DNA of 64,000 nt from Saccopteryx bilineata (taxonomy: Eukaryota > Chordata > Mammalia > Chiroptera > Emballonuridae), in the NCBI RefSeq assembly GCF_036850765.1, contig NC_089490.1, positions 288,406,982-288,470,981 on the forward strand, written 5' to 3'. Shown here in pieces: positions 13,395 through 24,939 of this stretch. Position 1 is the stretch's first letter; every line of letters begins with the position of its first letter. Both the position numbers and the translations under genes were made by a program. The notes beneath the pieces are model-generated. The model worked only from the letters and a program-made list of their open reading frames with translations. It was not told the origin of the DNA and ran no database searches.

Positions 13395-13835
13395 TGACAT
13401 GGAACACCCACTCTGATCTCTGGTCAGAATGAATTGAGCTCCTTTGAAACTATCCAGCATGCAAAACCAGAGTTTCTCACAACATGAGACCTCATTTTGT
13501 TTAAAAGAGAATACAGAAATAAGTAAATCAGAAAAAGCTAAGAACTGTATGATTCCATACATAGGTGGGACACAAAATTGAGACTCATGGACATGGACAG
13601 GAGTGCAGTGTTTACCAGGGGGAGGGTAAGGGAAGAGAGGGGGGGTGAGGAGGGGGAGGTGCTTAAAAAGAAACAAAATATAAGGTGACAGAAGATGATT
13701 TGACTTTGGATGTTGGGTATACAGCATAATCAACTGTCAAAATGATATGGAGATGTTTTCTCTAAATCTGTGTACTCTTGTTGACCAATATCACCCTGTT
13801 AAATTTTATTATCTAAATATAAAAATAAAAAAGGG
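13395..13835 (+). mobile_element. L1 3' end with G-rich 3' UTR tract
   Basis: The order 'agtaaatcagaaaaagctaa', 'gactcatggacatggacagg', 'gcagtgtttaccagggggag', then 'gttgaccaatatcaccctgt' and an A-rich end is that of an L1 3' end. A polypurine G-rich tract lies at 13618-13656. The 5' boundary is approximate. Confidence 0.85.
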
Positions 13836-14471
13836 GATACAAAATCTTCCTGTGTATCTTCCTGCCCTTTCTAATTTTCCCAAAGATGCTTATATATTTG
13901 TCTTTGAAAACTGTAATTTAAAGAGCTTGACTTAAAAATGAGACCACCTTTAAAAACATAGACCAGAAGATTTAGTGGTCTTGGTGTTCCCAGTCTGTCA
14001 ACCCTCTCCTTGTCCCTACTATAAACATAAAACTGTATCAATCTAAATCCAAACCCTTGCCAAAGATACCTATACAAGCTCCACGATCTTACCACATATT
14101 GATAAAGCCCAAAACTGAACATAATTGAACCCAACCAATTATACCTGAAAAAAAAAAAAAGCTATTTTAAACAGAAGGGTTAAACAAATATGCCAGGACT
14201 TTGGAAGATTTAAACTAAACTACACAGAGAATTCTAACTAACAAATTTGGAGTTAATACATAGATGTGAAAAGATTTATATTTACAAAAAATTCAATGCA
14301 AAGGAAAAAAGTTCTACAGCAGCAAAGTAATGACCTCTCTTCCTTTGCTTAACTGCAGCGCACAGAAACTTTATTGTGGTATTAGAATAAGTGACTTCGT
14401 ATGCCAAGATTTCATTTAAGTTGAAATATTTGAAGCTATGGTGATAGTGTTGTCTCTAATAAGAAATTTAC

Positions 14472-14591
14472 CTGTCTTAGGATCAATAGAGAAATAAGGT
14501 TGTCCCTGAAGAATGCTGTAAACAACTCTAGCACTGTTTCCATAGGTCGGGTCATCTGCATCTGTGGCCTTGACCTGGAGGACATATGCAC
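14472..14591 (-). CDS. CDH12: CDH12 coding exon (120 bp), first part of cadherin repeat EC2
   Basis: This is an internal coding exon of a type II classical cadherin, a calcium-dependent cell-cell adhesion protein of the plasma membrane. On the minus strand the acceptor (tttattttccag) is followed by 120 bp and a consensus donor (ACAG then gtaaat). The frame is phase 1 at both ends and holds 39 complete codons without a stop. The peptide runs from [20 protein letters not shown] to PYFSIDPKT. It contains the DADD calcium-binding motif near the start of EC2 and the [13 protein letters not shown] strand typical of type II cadherins. As I recall the family, type II genes have a 120-bp exon here, followed by a 168-bp exon, which is exactly what is seen. 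CDH12 fits best from remembered sequence; CDH18, CDH10, CDH9 and CDH6 are the alternatives. A human CDH12 pseudogene is known, but the intact frame and splice sites here favour the functional locus. Confidence 0.93.
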
Positions 14592-15329
14592 CTGGAAAAT
14601 AAGACAGCATGACTCTAGCATCTTTACTGTACAGAGCTCATGGTCATAGAATTTATTTGCTGTACCGAATTTTCTTTTTGGAATTTGGCATTACTTAATA
14701 ATGAGTTTGTGAGTACGTGATGTCATTGAGAATAATTTAACCATTATAACCAAAATGTTAGGCTACAGTATAACTGGTGCAAACGATAGATAGTTTAACT
14801 ATTTATTTTAAAAGCTATGTCCATTTCCAGTAGTTAGATCATTGAACTAAAAGTCATCATAATAATTTCATTGATTTGTACACCAAAAGAAAACATGACA
14901 CTGCTTACATGAACTCGTCTGCTTACTACAGATGCTTTAATTTCATGATGAAGATATCAATAGCAAAGCTAAAAGGTTCAAAGGCTTATTGAACTTTTGA
15001 AGGTGTAAGTAATTTGAATTTGAAATTTAAAAATCAACAATTATATACCAGCATTAGAACACCTTTAATTAAGACATATTTGAGAATTGAGGAACAGAAA
15101 ATAATTCCATTTATAACTATTATAGCACCTCTATATCTTCTACTGAATTGACTCAAGTGATCCTTGACATAGGGAAACATTAAAGACAGTCCTAATTATC
15201 TGCAGCATTTCTCATTTTTGATACTCTTATATTATTTACAAACTAAGAGAAGGCGAAAGGAGGTTTTTTATTTATTTTTATTTTATATATTCATAGTTAT
15301 AGTTGAATCTTTAATAACTTTCTTTGACA

Positions 15330-15470
15330 TTTTATGAAATATAGTTTTTATATAATCTTATATTGGTTATTTTAGTTTCAAGTGTACAAGATAATTATTT
15401 GACATTTTATACCTTACAATGTGATCACTCCACTAATTCTAGTAATCATCTCTTACAGTGTAAACTCATC
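15330..15470 (-). mobile_element. Possible L1 3' UTR fragment, minus strand
   Basis: Reverse-complemented, 'attgtaaggtataaaatgtc' and 'cttgtacacttgaaactaaa' resemble the tail of old L1 elements. The match is short, and the sequence on either side is unassigned. Confidence 0.5.
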
Positions 15471-17064
15471 ATAATATTATCTATTTCCTCCCTTCTGGAA
15501 AACATCCTTTTGGTCTCTGACTGGAACCATTTTTTAAGTGATTAATCCTTTCTCAATGTCTTGTTCAGTGCTTCCATTCTGAGTTGAGAGCAAAGTAGAA
15601 ACAAAATATCAAACTTGACATAAACAAAATATGTTGCTAAGGAACTAAATTTCTATTAAGCATAATGGGAGTGATATGTGTACCCAATGCTTTACAATGA
15701 ACAGAATGTCTTACCCCCTCCTGGAGAAATTCAAGTACCTTGCCTGGGGAATACAGGATTGCTACTTTCCATTCAGTTACCCATTCAGACTTTTTCTTTT
15801 AAGCCAGTACAAAATGGAAACAAATGAATTTTAAAGGTTTACTCTAAAAGCTAAGACTTCACCTCTATTTTTTTGTTGTTATTATTAAATAAAGTGGTAG
15901 GGTGATGAAAAAGTAAGAAATGATAACTTTTGTAGACATTCAATGACAAATACCTTATCTTAATATGCTTTTTCTTCTCTTAAGATGTTTTGGTAAATTT
16001 TCGCTGTATCAACAGATGAAACATGTTCTTTAGTACAACAGCCTTTCTCAAGAAAGAAAACTTCTAGAAAAAAGTAGGCAAACCTTTCTACATTATCAAA
16101 AGTAGTAAGTGATATTTTAACCCTCATCGTGATGAGTGCTAAGAAATAAAATATTGCAGTGTACGAAAATAGAGTGACAGGTGAGGAACTTTTTTTGTAT
16201 GGTGAACAAGAACATCAACTTTGGAGAAATCTTTTTATCTGGAGAATTGAATAAAGTGAGGCTTTTTTGATTTGTTTATTTTTTATTCTTATTACATTTT
16301 TCTTAGTGAAATGCATTGCCACATGCAGCGAAAACTCTAGGTCCTGAGACAAGGGTATGTTAGAAATGTTCTAGGGAAGGAAGTTCACTGCAGTGAAGTT
16401 AGCACTCCACTTACTTTGGATTGAAAAGTAAAGAGAGGTGGTGGAGAAGCCACTGTTTTTCAGGAACTATTAGCAATATTCCAGATATTAGCTATTCCTC
16501 CAACTTCTATTTCTTTAATTTTAACTATCTGTCTGTTAACATACTAACTTATACTTCAAACTTTATTTACAGGAAAGAAATGGGACTCGTCATACATTCT
16601 TGAACATTATTCATTAACTAGTATTTTGGGTAGACATGTTATAAAAGTACATAACCATTATTAAAATAATAAAAACACAATCATAATTTGTAACCAATCT
16701 CCTTTTAGTGGACACAATGTTTAAAGACTTATGAGAATTTTATTAGAAAATTTTGTGTTTAGAGAATTTACCAACTACAAACAATTTTGCACATGGCAAA
16801 TTCCCACAATTGGGATAGTTGGGATCAAAGGACATATAAATTTAACATATTGATATATATTGTCAAGTTGACTACCAAAACTCTGTATTATTTAACTTTC
16901 TACAAGTCTGGTTTGTTTTCCAGCATTCTCACCAGACTTCCTTGTTCTTATTTGTATTTTTTTATATTGTAAATTAACTTTAAGACCTATATTTATTTGT
17001 TATTTTAATCTTATATGTGTATTATATAAACTGTACACATATTGTCTATTGATAGATATGTATG

Positions 17065-17126
17065 GTTCATATCTATCTACCTGTATATCTATTGAAAGTT
17101 CATATCTACCTGTATATCTATTGAAA
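17065..17126. repeat. Two-copy tandem duplication
   Basis: A 33-bp unit (17065-17097) is followed directly by a 29-bp copy (17098-17126). Both start gttcatatct and end with tgtatatctattgaaa; the second lacks one tatc. It lies within TATC-rich sequence, consistent with slippage. Confidence 0.88.
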
Positions 17127-18339
17127 GTATATCTATCAGCTTATATTGACTTAATTTGTAGTCATTTTATTCATCAATGGTCACTATACTTCATTTATCT
17201 TTATGTGTATATGCTTATCTGCATGTGTATGATTGCATACCTACCTTTAAGATATTATTCTTTAGCTCTGTTTAGTGAGTTCAGGTGATTTTCATTTCCT
17301 CGTCTCTCTAAATTCTACACAATAAGCATGTGGATTCTGGAGTCCAGACAGGAAATGCCAGTTTGCTTTCACAATGCACTTCTGGCATGTGGTCATGTGA
17401 TAGTTTTTCTTTAGTTATTTGATTTCATTAAGATTAATATTATCAAGGCAAAAAATGAGTTTGAAAAATATTCTGATATAATAACTGAATGCTACAATTA
17501 AATATTGAAGCACACTAATGTTAAAATTGGTATTAATTTGTTGATCATTTATTTATTCTTTCAGTATAGACATGTTCAGTTGTAAGCATAGGTTCCAAGT
17601 AGTATTCTCAACACACAATAAAAATAATGTCACATAATTTTAAACTCTGTCAAATGACATCTCCAGCATGACAGGTTTTTTTGCATCTGAGGTATTAAAT
17701 CAACAAACTTGCTAGAAATACATAGAAAATATAAGTAGACTAAAGTTAATTTATGGCTTCTATAAACATTTTTTAAAAATTTTCCAAGATGTAAAATTTA
17801 GATATCCTATTCACTGAATATGTTCTTTGCTTTTTATCACCTCTGCAACTGTCTTAACTGGTTTGGATCATCACAATTGCAAGGCTAAAAAGCATCCTTA
17901 TGGCTTCCATCTCTGTAGGAGCATCAAACTCACTGTCCCATTGCACAAAATCAATCATAGTACTCTTTCTTCTTTTAATAAAAAGTTAAAAAATTTAAAA
18001 TATATAGTGGGTTTCTATTCCTATTGAAAGAAAAATCTAAATGCACTGGCATACTATGAATAGCATGACATGAATGGGTTTCAATATCCCTCCTAGAGCG
18101 GTTCCCAACTGGGCTGCCAGGGACCTCATGCTGGGAGTGCACAGAGGTATTGACTGTTTATGTCAAGCTCTTTCATGCCCAAGTGATCCAGCTACTGCAG
18201 GGCCTTCGCCTCCACCACCTGGAGAAATCCTATCCACCCTGATGCTCCAGCTCCTGTCACTTCTGTGAATCCTTGTGTGTCTGACCCAAGTAGAGATATT
18301 TTCTCCACTCCTCTGTTCTGTCATCAGCTTTAGGACATT

Positions 18340-18485
18340 TTGATTATTTGAATCTTAACACATCATGTGTTTTTCTCATAAACAATAAAAGGTTTTACAT
18401 TACCAGTCCTTCCATTATTTATTCTTGGTGCATGTAGTGACTGTCATGAAGTAAGTCCCAAAGAAATGTTTATTGGTTGGATACT
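18340..18485 (+). repeat. Possible L2 3' tail relic
   Basis: The segment 'gaaatgtttattggttggat' preceded by 'tgaagtaagtcccaa' resembles the LINE2 3' end (the 'aataaatgtttgttgaatg' pattern). It is short and diverged. Confidence 0.4.
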
Positions 18486-18970
18486 TATAGTCCTCATATA
18501 TACACACAAAGGACACATATACTCTACACACAATACTCTAAATGAGCCACTTGGCAGCTAGTTATGACCTCGATGGGAGTTTAACTTGTCCTGAATTTTA
18601 AATGCATCAATGTCTCACTTAAGAAAGCAGAACCAAAAATGAGTGACGTTACATTAAAAATCCCATAAGTAAGATTTAGCTACAATATGGAATGCAAACC
18701 CAAGGGGATTTAATATAAATTTCTTTGCTGAATAACATTAACCCTTCACACTGATGCATAAACAGAAGAGGAGAGAACAATTTCACATGGCATATCATTT
18801 TCTTTTTGCTTTTGCTTTATGTATATATTGCTTTATAAATAAATAATACTCTCAGAGTTTACATAAAAATTCCTTCTAAAATAGGACTGGAAAATAAATG
18901 TACATATTATTACATAAAAAAAGCATTAAGCAGCAGAGAAATGTAAAACATAAAGGTTTTCAGACAAGCC

Positions 18971-19015
18971 AGAGAGAGAGAGAGAGAGAGAGAGTGTGTG
19001 TGTGTGTGTGTGTGT
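18971..19015. repeat. (AG)n(TG)n compound microsatellite
   Basis: About 12 uninterrupted AG units run directly into about 10 TG units. It is a likely length-polymorphic site. Confidence 0.97.
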
Positions 19016-19334
19016 ATGAGTGTGTGTATACACAAATGAGATTTCACAGAGGATTGAATACTATGACTGAAACATGAGTTCTGCTAAAGCATAGTTTAAT
19101 TATAAAGCAAAATTAAGCATGAATGCACAGCAGGTGAGTTTAGTCTTTAAAGTATCTGGGTCCTTTAGTCCACTTTACATGAGATTTCATTGCACTGCCC
19201 ACATGCAATTTGGCTCTTCCTTCTGTGGGTTCTCTTCTTATATTTGCCCCTGAAAATTGTAAATGATGTTTCTGCCTTCTTTATCTTCCACAGGGCTGCG
19301 TATAAGGCATTTACAGGGATTAAAAATATCGATT

Positions 19335-19497
19335 CCTGACTGATCTGTTGTGGCGCAGTGGGTAAATCATTGACTTGGAATGGTGAGGCTGCTGGTTTGA
19401 AATCCTGGTCAAGGCACATATGGGAGTTGATGCTTCCTGCTCCCCCCTCCCTTAGTCTCTCTCCTCCCACTATAAAATGAATAAATATATTTTTTAA
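19335..19497 (+). mobile_element. Short-type bat SINE (diverged)
   Basis: It begins 'cctgactgatctgttgtgg', keeps 'ggcgcagtgggtaaatcatt' and 'ggcacatatgggagttgatg', and ends with a CT-rich tract and 'aaatgaataaatat'. The target duplication is not clear, and the section between the B box and 'ggtcaaggcac' is shorter than in other copies. Confidence 0.88.
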
Positions 19498-19689
19498 AAG
19501 GCTAGCAATTTATGAGCCCCCATCAGCAAATCCAGTTTAATTGTTCTGGATGTGCCAAGCTTTAGAACATTTTAAATCTTAGCAGATTAGTTTAATGAGT
19601 AAACCATACCTGAGAAGCCCAGTCCCATGTAATTTCCCTAGAAATTTTCAACAAAAGAGGTTGCATTGCTTGTTACTGTGAAGGACAAT

Positions 19690-19905
19690 TTTGTCTCTAG
19701 AGTCTTAGTAGCTAGGTTTGAATCCTAGATTGACCACTTGCCAACCATGTGACTTCAAGTTAATTAATGAACTTCTCTGTTTTAGATTCCTCATGTGAAA
19801 AAATAAAGTGGAACATAATACCCGTTTTCAGCAGTATTCAATGAGTTAACATTTATTTACAATGAAACTATGCATTTTCCATGTAGTATGTGCTATTAAG
19901 AGGTA
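19690..19905 (+). repeat. MIR relic
   Basis: The order 'ggtttgaatcctag', 'ccatgtgacttcaagttaat', 'agattcctcatgtgaaaa' and 'caatgagttaacatttattt' matches the MIR tRNA-like region, core and 3' part. Divergence is high. Confidence 0.75.
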
Positions 19906-20957
19906 TGTCAATAAAATAAATGCATACAATCTCACTTTCTCTTCTTCTGTACGATACATAAGGTGACGACTCCTAAATATGTAACACTAGGGTGATTCCT
20001 GTCCTCAAGCCTCACACCTTAATGTTTTTCTAATGACCTAGACTTTAGTTCTTCTATGTTAGGAAAATGCAATTTAGAGAATACTTATTTAAATTATATT
20101 AAAATACCAACAAGTAGACTATGATTATTGGACCACTTTACTAGAGACTCAAGAAAGAAAAGTTTATATACTGGTGAAATCTGTCTTAAATAATCAGAAC
20201 TTTTAAAGATTAGAAAAGATATCTGTTATAAAATTCTCCCAGAGTAGAAGTTATGCACCCTTGAAATGTACTATCAGGATCAGATTAGAACAGGAAATTT
20301 GTTTTGTTCCTACTCCTAATTCTGACTCTGCTCAGCCTGGCTTCACAGTATCCCCTGGCACCCCTAATGCTGTGACATCAGCTTATGATTTGTAATTTAG
20401 CCCAAGGACCCAAAAGCACTCTAAAGTTATAAAATTTCCTCCAGATATGTCCTAAAATTTTTAGACTATACATATTTATGCCGTGTGAGTCAACTGTACT
20501 TTGATGGGTAAGTGAATTCATTTTTATGAGCCTTTTATCTCTCCTTTGTGTGCCAAGAATTCTATACCAGGAACACCAGTACAAATGCTAATGTCTGTTC
20601 TCAGTGACACTGAATCCCAATTTCCAATGATGGTACAAGTTGCCTCCTTTGTGCCTAGTGTCATTTGAAAATTATTTTCATAGGAAATTCCATAAAATTC
20701 ATTATGCAATATATGTGTTTGCAATTCATTCACTCTGTAGCTCTAAGCTATAACTCAGTAAACTTTGCATTTTTTTCTGTGTGGCATCATATTCTTGAAG
20801 GATAAATAAATTGATTTTGATTCAAATGCCTTTAACCAGGATGTTAAGGACCAGTTGATGTTAGTTTATTTAATACATACCCTACACATCTAAAGTTACT
20901 TATTTTTATTTGATTGGATTATTCTGCCATGTCAAATGTAAGAACAATCTTTCTACT

Positions 20958-21019
20958 ATTTATCCATCTGTTCATCCATCCATCTATTCATCTATCCATC
21001 TACCATGTATCTATCACCT

Positions 21020-21052
<33 letters not shown>
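20958..21052. repeat. ATCC/ATCT-rich and (CT)n simple repeat
   Basis: An imperfect tetranucleotide stretch of tcca/tcta type (about 20958-21020) is followed by about 13 CT units (21025-21051). More TCTA units follow near 21070. Confidence 0.92.
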
Positions 21053-21055
<3 letters not shown>

Positions 21056-23179
21056 CATCCATTATTTATCTGTCTATCTAGTTTTAGTGGAAGGAAAAAT
21101 ACAAATTCAGTGTGTGTATGTGTTTTTGGGTGTGTGTAAGCCAAAAGTCAGAAGTATTAAATCCTAGTACCAGCTCTATAATTAGACATATAATCTTTTG
21201 TAAGTTATTTCAATACTATAAAGATAATAATGTAATTTTATTGGGTACTTTAGTAAGTCATTCAAATTAATCCTATCTGATGTCAAAAAATGTTAACATA
21301 CATATTTATACTTCATTTTATGTTAGAAGAAACTTAACTCTTTTGAAAGTGTTTGGCTCAAGTCTAAACTAACAAGCACAAATCTTTGATTCTGGCTAAT
21401 AATGATGTAATGTAAATGTTATCCATTTCAAGTCAATAAAGCCAAAATAAGTGTTTTCTGAGAATCTACGAAAAGATCTTTTTCTCTTTTTCTCTAGACA
21501 CTAGTGTACGAATATCTGAAACATCAATAGCCACTTCAACTTCTTAGAGAAAAAGTGACTAGAGACAGTCACGTGTAAGAGATCATAAGCTTGGAAAACG
21601 GAAAAAAAACTGGACTCAGTCAAACCTGGATGAAGTTCAACCTCTAAACATTTTGATAATTTGAGACTATAAATCCCTTTTCTGTGTGAAATTTTATCCT
21701 TTTATTTGGATTGATATTTTTCGTTACTTCCAAATTAACAAAATTTTGGCATTTCACTTAAACACTCTTAAGCTTCTGTTATTTCTAATCCAAAATGGGA
21801 GTATAAACAGCTGGGATCTCCCAAAACTCATTTGTGAGTTAATGCAGATAAATTGCTTATCATAATAACTGGCACATAGGGATTCCATGTAAAATGGTGG
21901 TGAAAATTTTTCATCTTTATAATAAGAAGTAAGATTTCATGGCTTCCTTCTAATTGCAGTAATATGTTGTACAAATTGAAATAGTATCCAGTCCGAACTT
22001 TTTCCAAAATAATTTTCTCATTATTGTAGATTAGTCTTTTGATTAGAAGATTTAGAATATAGCACTTCTTTTGTCCAAACTCTTCAGTGTTGTGCACTGC
22101 ATCCAATCTGAACTCCTTCAAGACTATTTTCAGTCTGATATCCATTGTTATTTTTTTTTCTTTTCATTTTAAAACTTAACTCTTTAGCTTTTCCAAACTT
22201 TCTATCAAGGGTGATTTGTTTTATCTGTCGCCAACAAAAATTAAAGCTCTGACAATGAATTTCTGGTGAACAACACTGAGTGTCTCATTTAAGAATTAGA
22301 AAGATAAATCTAAGTTGCACAAAAGATCTGCAAAGTATTATATAAATTAAATATGTAAATCACTTCTCTCTGATTTCTTTCAATGTTGCCTGTTCCTCAG
22401 CCTCTTCCCATAATTCACTCTACTTTTGGAAGTACTATAGACAAACTTATTGTCATGCTTTCACAGAATATTTTTATCAGCCTCTTTTCTTTATTGGAAT
22501 CTTGTTTTCCCCTGATTCTAGTACTTCCTATCAGTACATTAGGCTCACAATTGCTTTCCTTCAGCTTTTAACACTGCTTCTGTTTCACGGATCTTTTTAA
22601 TCTGTCTTCTTTGGAGGGCTCTTAATTGGCTGAAACAAACCATATTGTTCAAGTTGCCACCAGCTATGGATGGTTTGCTCAGCATCAGTTACTTTCAGCT
22701 CTCTCATATCTTCTGTGTTCACCATTTTTTAATTGTCTTCTTTACAGATTTTTTTTCTCCTTCCCTGCCTTTTACAGGTTCACCTATCTCAACGTTTGTC
22801 TCTCACCCTATATGCCTAATTCTACAACCTCACTCATATTTTCCCCAAGGAGCTAGTGAGTGGACAGACCATCAGCTACATTTCCCAATTGTTTAAGTCA
22901 CAAAACTACCAGTTAACTAGACCAAGATAACCCAATTTTTGTGTTACATTCTAAACTTTTTTAATCACATATTAATTTACACCTAGCCCCATCTCCTTCA
23001 TTGACTAAACATTGATAAACTGTATTTGTCTTCTCCATCTTTCCACAATTTTTTATTTTTTATTTGGCTGCTTCTTACCTGGGTTACCTGTTGCTTGTCA
23101 TAACTTACTATTATCCAATCTGTGTACTTAAAACAACATTTGTCTTTCAATAAATGCAAATGTGATTTTTGTCCTCAGC

Positions 23180-23590
23180 ACTATCTCAAATAATGTTTGA
23201 GGATCTGCCCGATCTACAGTTCCAGGTTCATCTCTTGCCACACTCTTCATCTGCTACATTATTCTTCCTCAATAGAATGAAACTTCCCCAAGACAGTGTT
23301 ACTTCAGAGCATGCTCTTTGAAGGTTCTTTTATGGATATCAGGAATGTTATCCTTCACTTGGTAAATTTCAGTCTAAAACACAAACTGGCCTCAATGCCT
23401 CGTCTTTCAGAAACACATTTCCATATGTTCATAGAGCATCTTGGTTTATATCTCCCACGTTTCCACTAGGCAGCAAACCCAACACACAGAGTGCAGACTG
23501 CTTAGAGTTCTTTTTGAAATCCTAGTACCTACTATGGATCTTGGTATATAATAGTACATAATGCATGTCTTTTGAATAAGTAAGATTTAA
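23180..23590 (+). repeat. Possible L2 3' end relic
   Basis: The region resembles the LINE2 3' UTR, ending 'ttgaaatcctagtacctact', 'ttggtatataatagtacata' and 'gtcttttgaataagtaa', the pattern of the L2 tail. The upstream limit is uncertain. Confidence 0.45.
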
Positions 23591-24739
23591 ATAAAATACT
23601 GAATTTTGCTTCAAATAATTGTTTTAACTAATGTTGAATTTTTAAAATAAAGCCTTTATGATAGCATTTGACTCAGGGAAAAAGCTCAACATCCCATCCA
23701 GTCAAGTTATGACACTGATGCTGCTTTGCTGTGGGTTACAAAAATCACTGGAGCAACTTCAAATCAAAGGTACCTTGAGAACTCTTCATGCTAGTGGGAA
23801 AAGAGCACAATAAATCAATTACTAGCATGTTGGTAATCCGGACACATCATGTCCTGCTTCGTCAACAGAACATTATAATTCTACTCTCAGTTCCAAGGAA
23901 GGAAACACACTTTTATAAAAATCAAAGACTATATTGAGGACATATGTATGAAAAATTTATTATAATCAAGTCTAGATCATCTTATAGCAGTTTACTGTAA
24001 CAAAGTGACACTGACTACTGATTATTTCACAAATTCAGAGACATCATGATGCCATATGACGCTGCAACGTTTGCAAAAGTGCTCACAAATCTACATGCAT
24101 AATGACACAAAGCACGTTCAGCTAAGATTTAGCAAGAACTATAGATATTACTGTTGAAATAATTTTAGCCAGTAGAGAAAGTGTGTTATTTGGGTTTAGA
24201 AACTGTGATTTAATATTAAGATTTTGTTTCTTTTATGTTGCTGTGGTTAAATGGTGCAGTGATTAAGCTCAGGTTTGGTTTCAGTAATTGGTACAGAAAT
24301 ACAACTCTTGGAAACCTGTTTTGCGAAACTCATTGTAACCCAATTCATAAAGGCAGAAATGTGTTGCTGCTAACAAAATCAAATTTTACTAGATTTCATA
24401 TGCCTTCTAATCAAAATTCTCCCAATTAATGAACTAATAAGTTTCTTCATCTCTAAAATGGGATGTTTTGAATAAAGATCTTTAGATTCCACTATATGAA
24501 AATATGTTTTGATTGTAGACAAAAATCTCCTGATTCGGTTGATAGTTGATGAATTTATCAATTTTATTTTACTTCACTGTTTCTACCAAATTTTTACTTT
24601 ATATGTTTCTATTGTTAGAATACAGTCAAAGATTTGAATTTAAAGAGATTTTCATTCTTTTGATGATGCATATTTGTACTTATAAAAATAGTTCGTAAGT
24701 TGGACTTGAGTTTTAAGACACATCAAAAAGAATAAAATA

Positions 24740-24939
24740 GCCTGACCTGTGGTGGCGCAGTGGATAAAGCGTCGACCTGGAAATGCTGAGGTCGCTGGTT
24801 CGAAACCCTGGGCTTGCCTGGTCAAGGCACATATGGGAGTTAAAGCTTCCAGCTCCTCCCCCCTTCTCTCTCTCTGTCTCTCCTCTCTCTCTCTGTCTCT
24901 CCCTCTCCTTTCTAAAATGAATAAATAAAAAAAATTTAA
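24740..24939 (+). mobile_element. Short-type bat SINE with clean target duplication
   Basis: It begins 'gcctgacctgtggtggcgca', followed by an A-box-like 'cagtggataaagcgtcgacc', a B box (ctggttcgaaaccc), 'ggcacatatgggagtt', a CT tract and an A-rich end. The perfect 15-bp repeat aaaaagaataaaata flanks it at 24725-24739 and 24940-24954. It is antisense to CDH12. Confidence 0.95.

Larger units (their letters stand above)
4350..14471 (-). other. CDH12: CDH12 intron between the two EC2 exons
   Basis: This 10,122-bp phase-1 intron is bounded by gtaaat at 14471 and cccttaag at 4350, read on the minus strand. It holds a hAT element (6074-6423), an L1 3' end (about 8300-8975), an inverted pair of SINEs (9269-9649 and 9943-10303), a short L1 tail (10805-10940) and an L1 3' end (13395-13835). 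The stretches 4350-6065, 6432-8300 and 10941-13394 are AT-rich with no feature I can name. No additional exon was seen. Confidence 0.9.
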
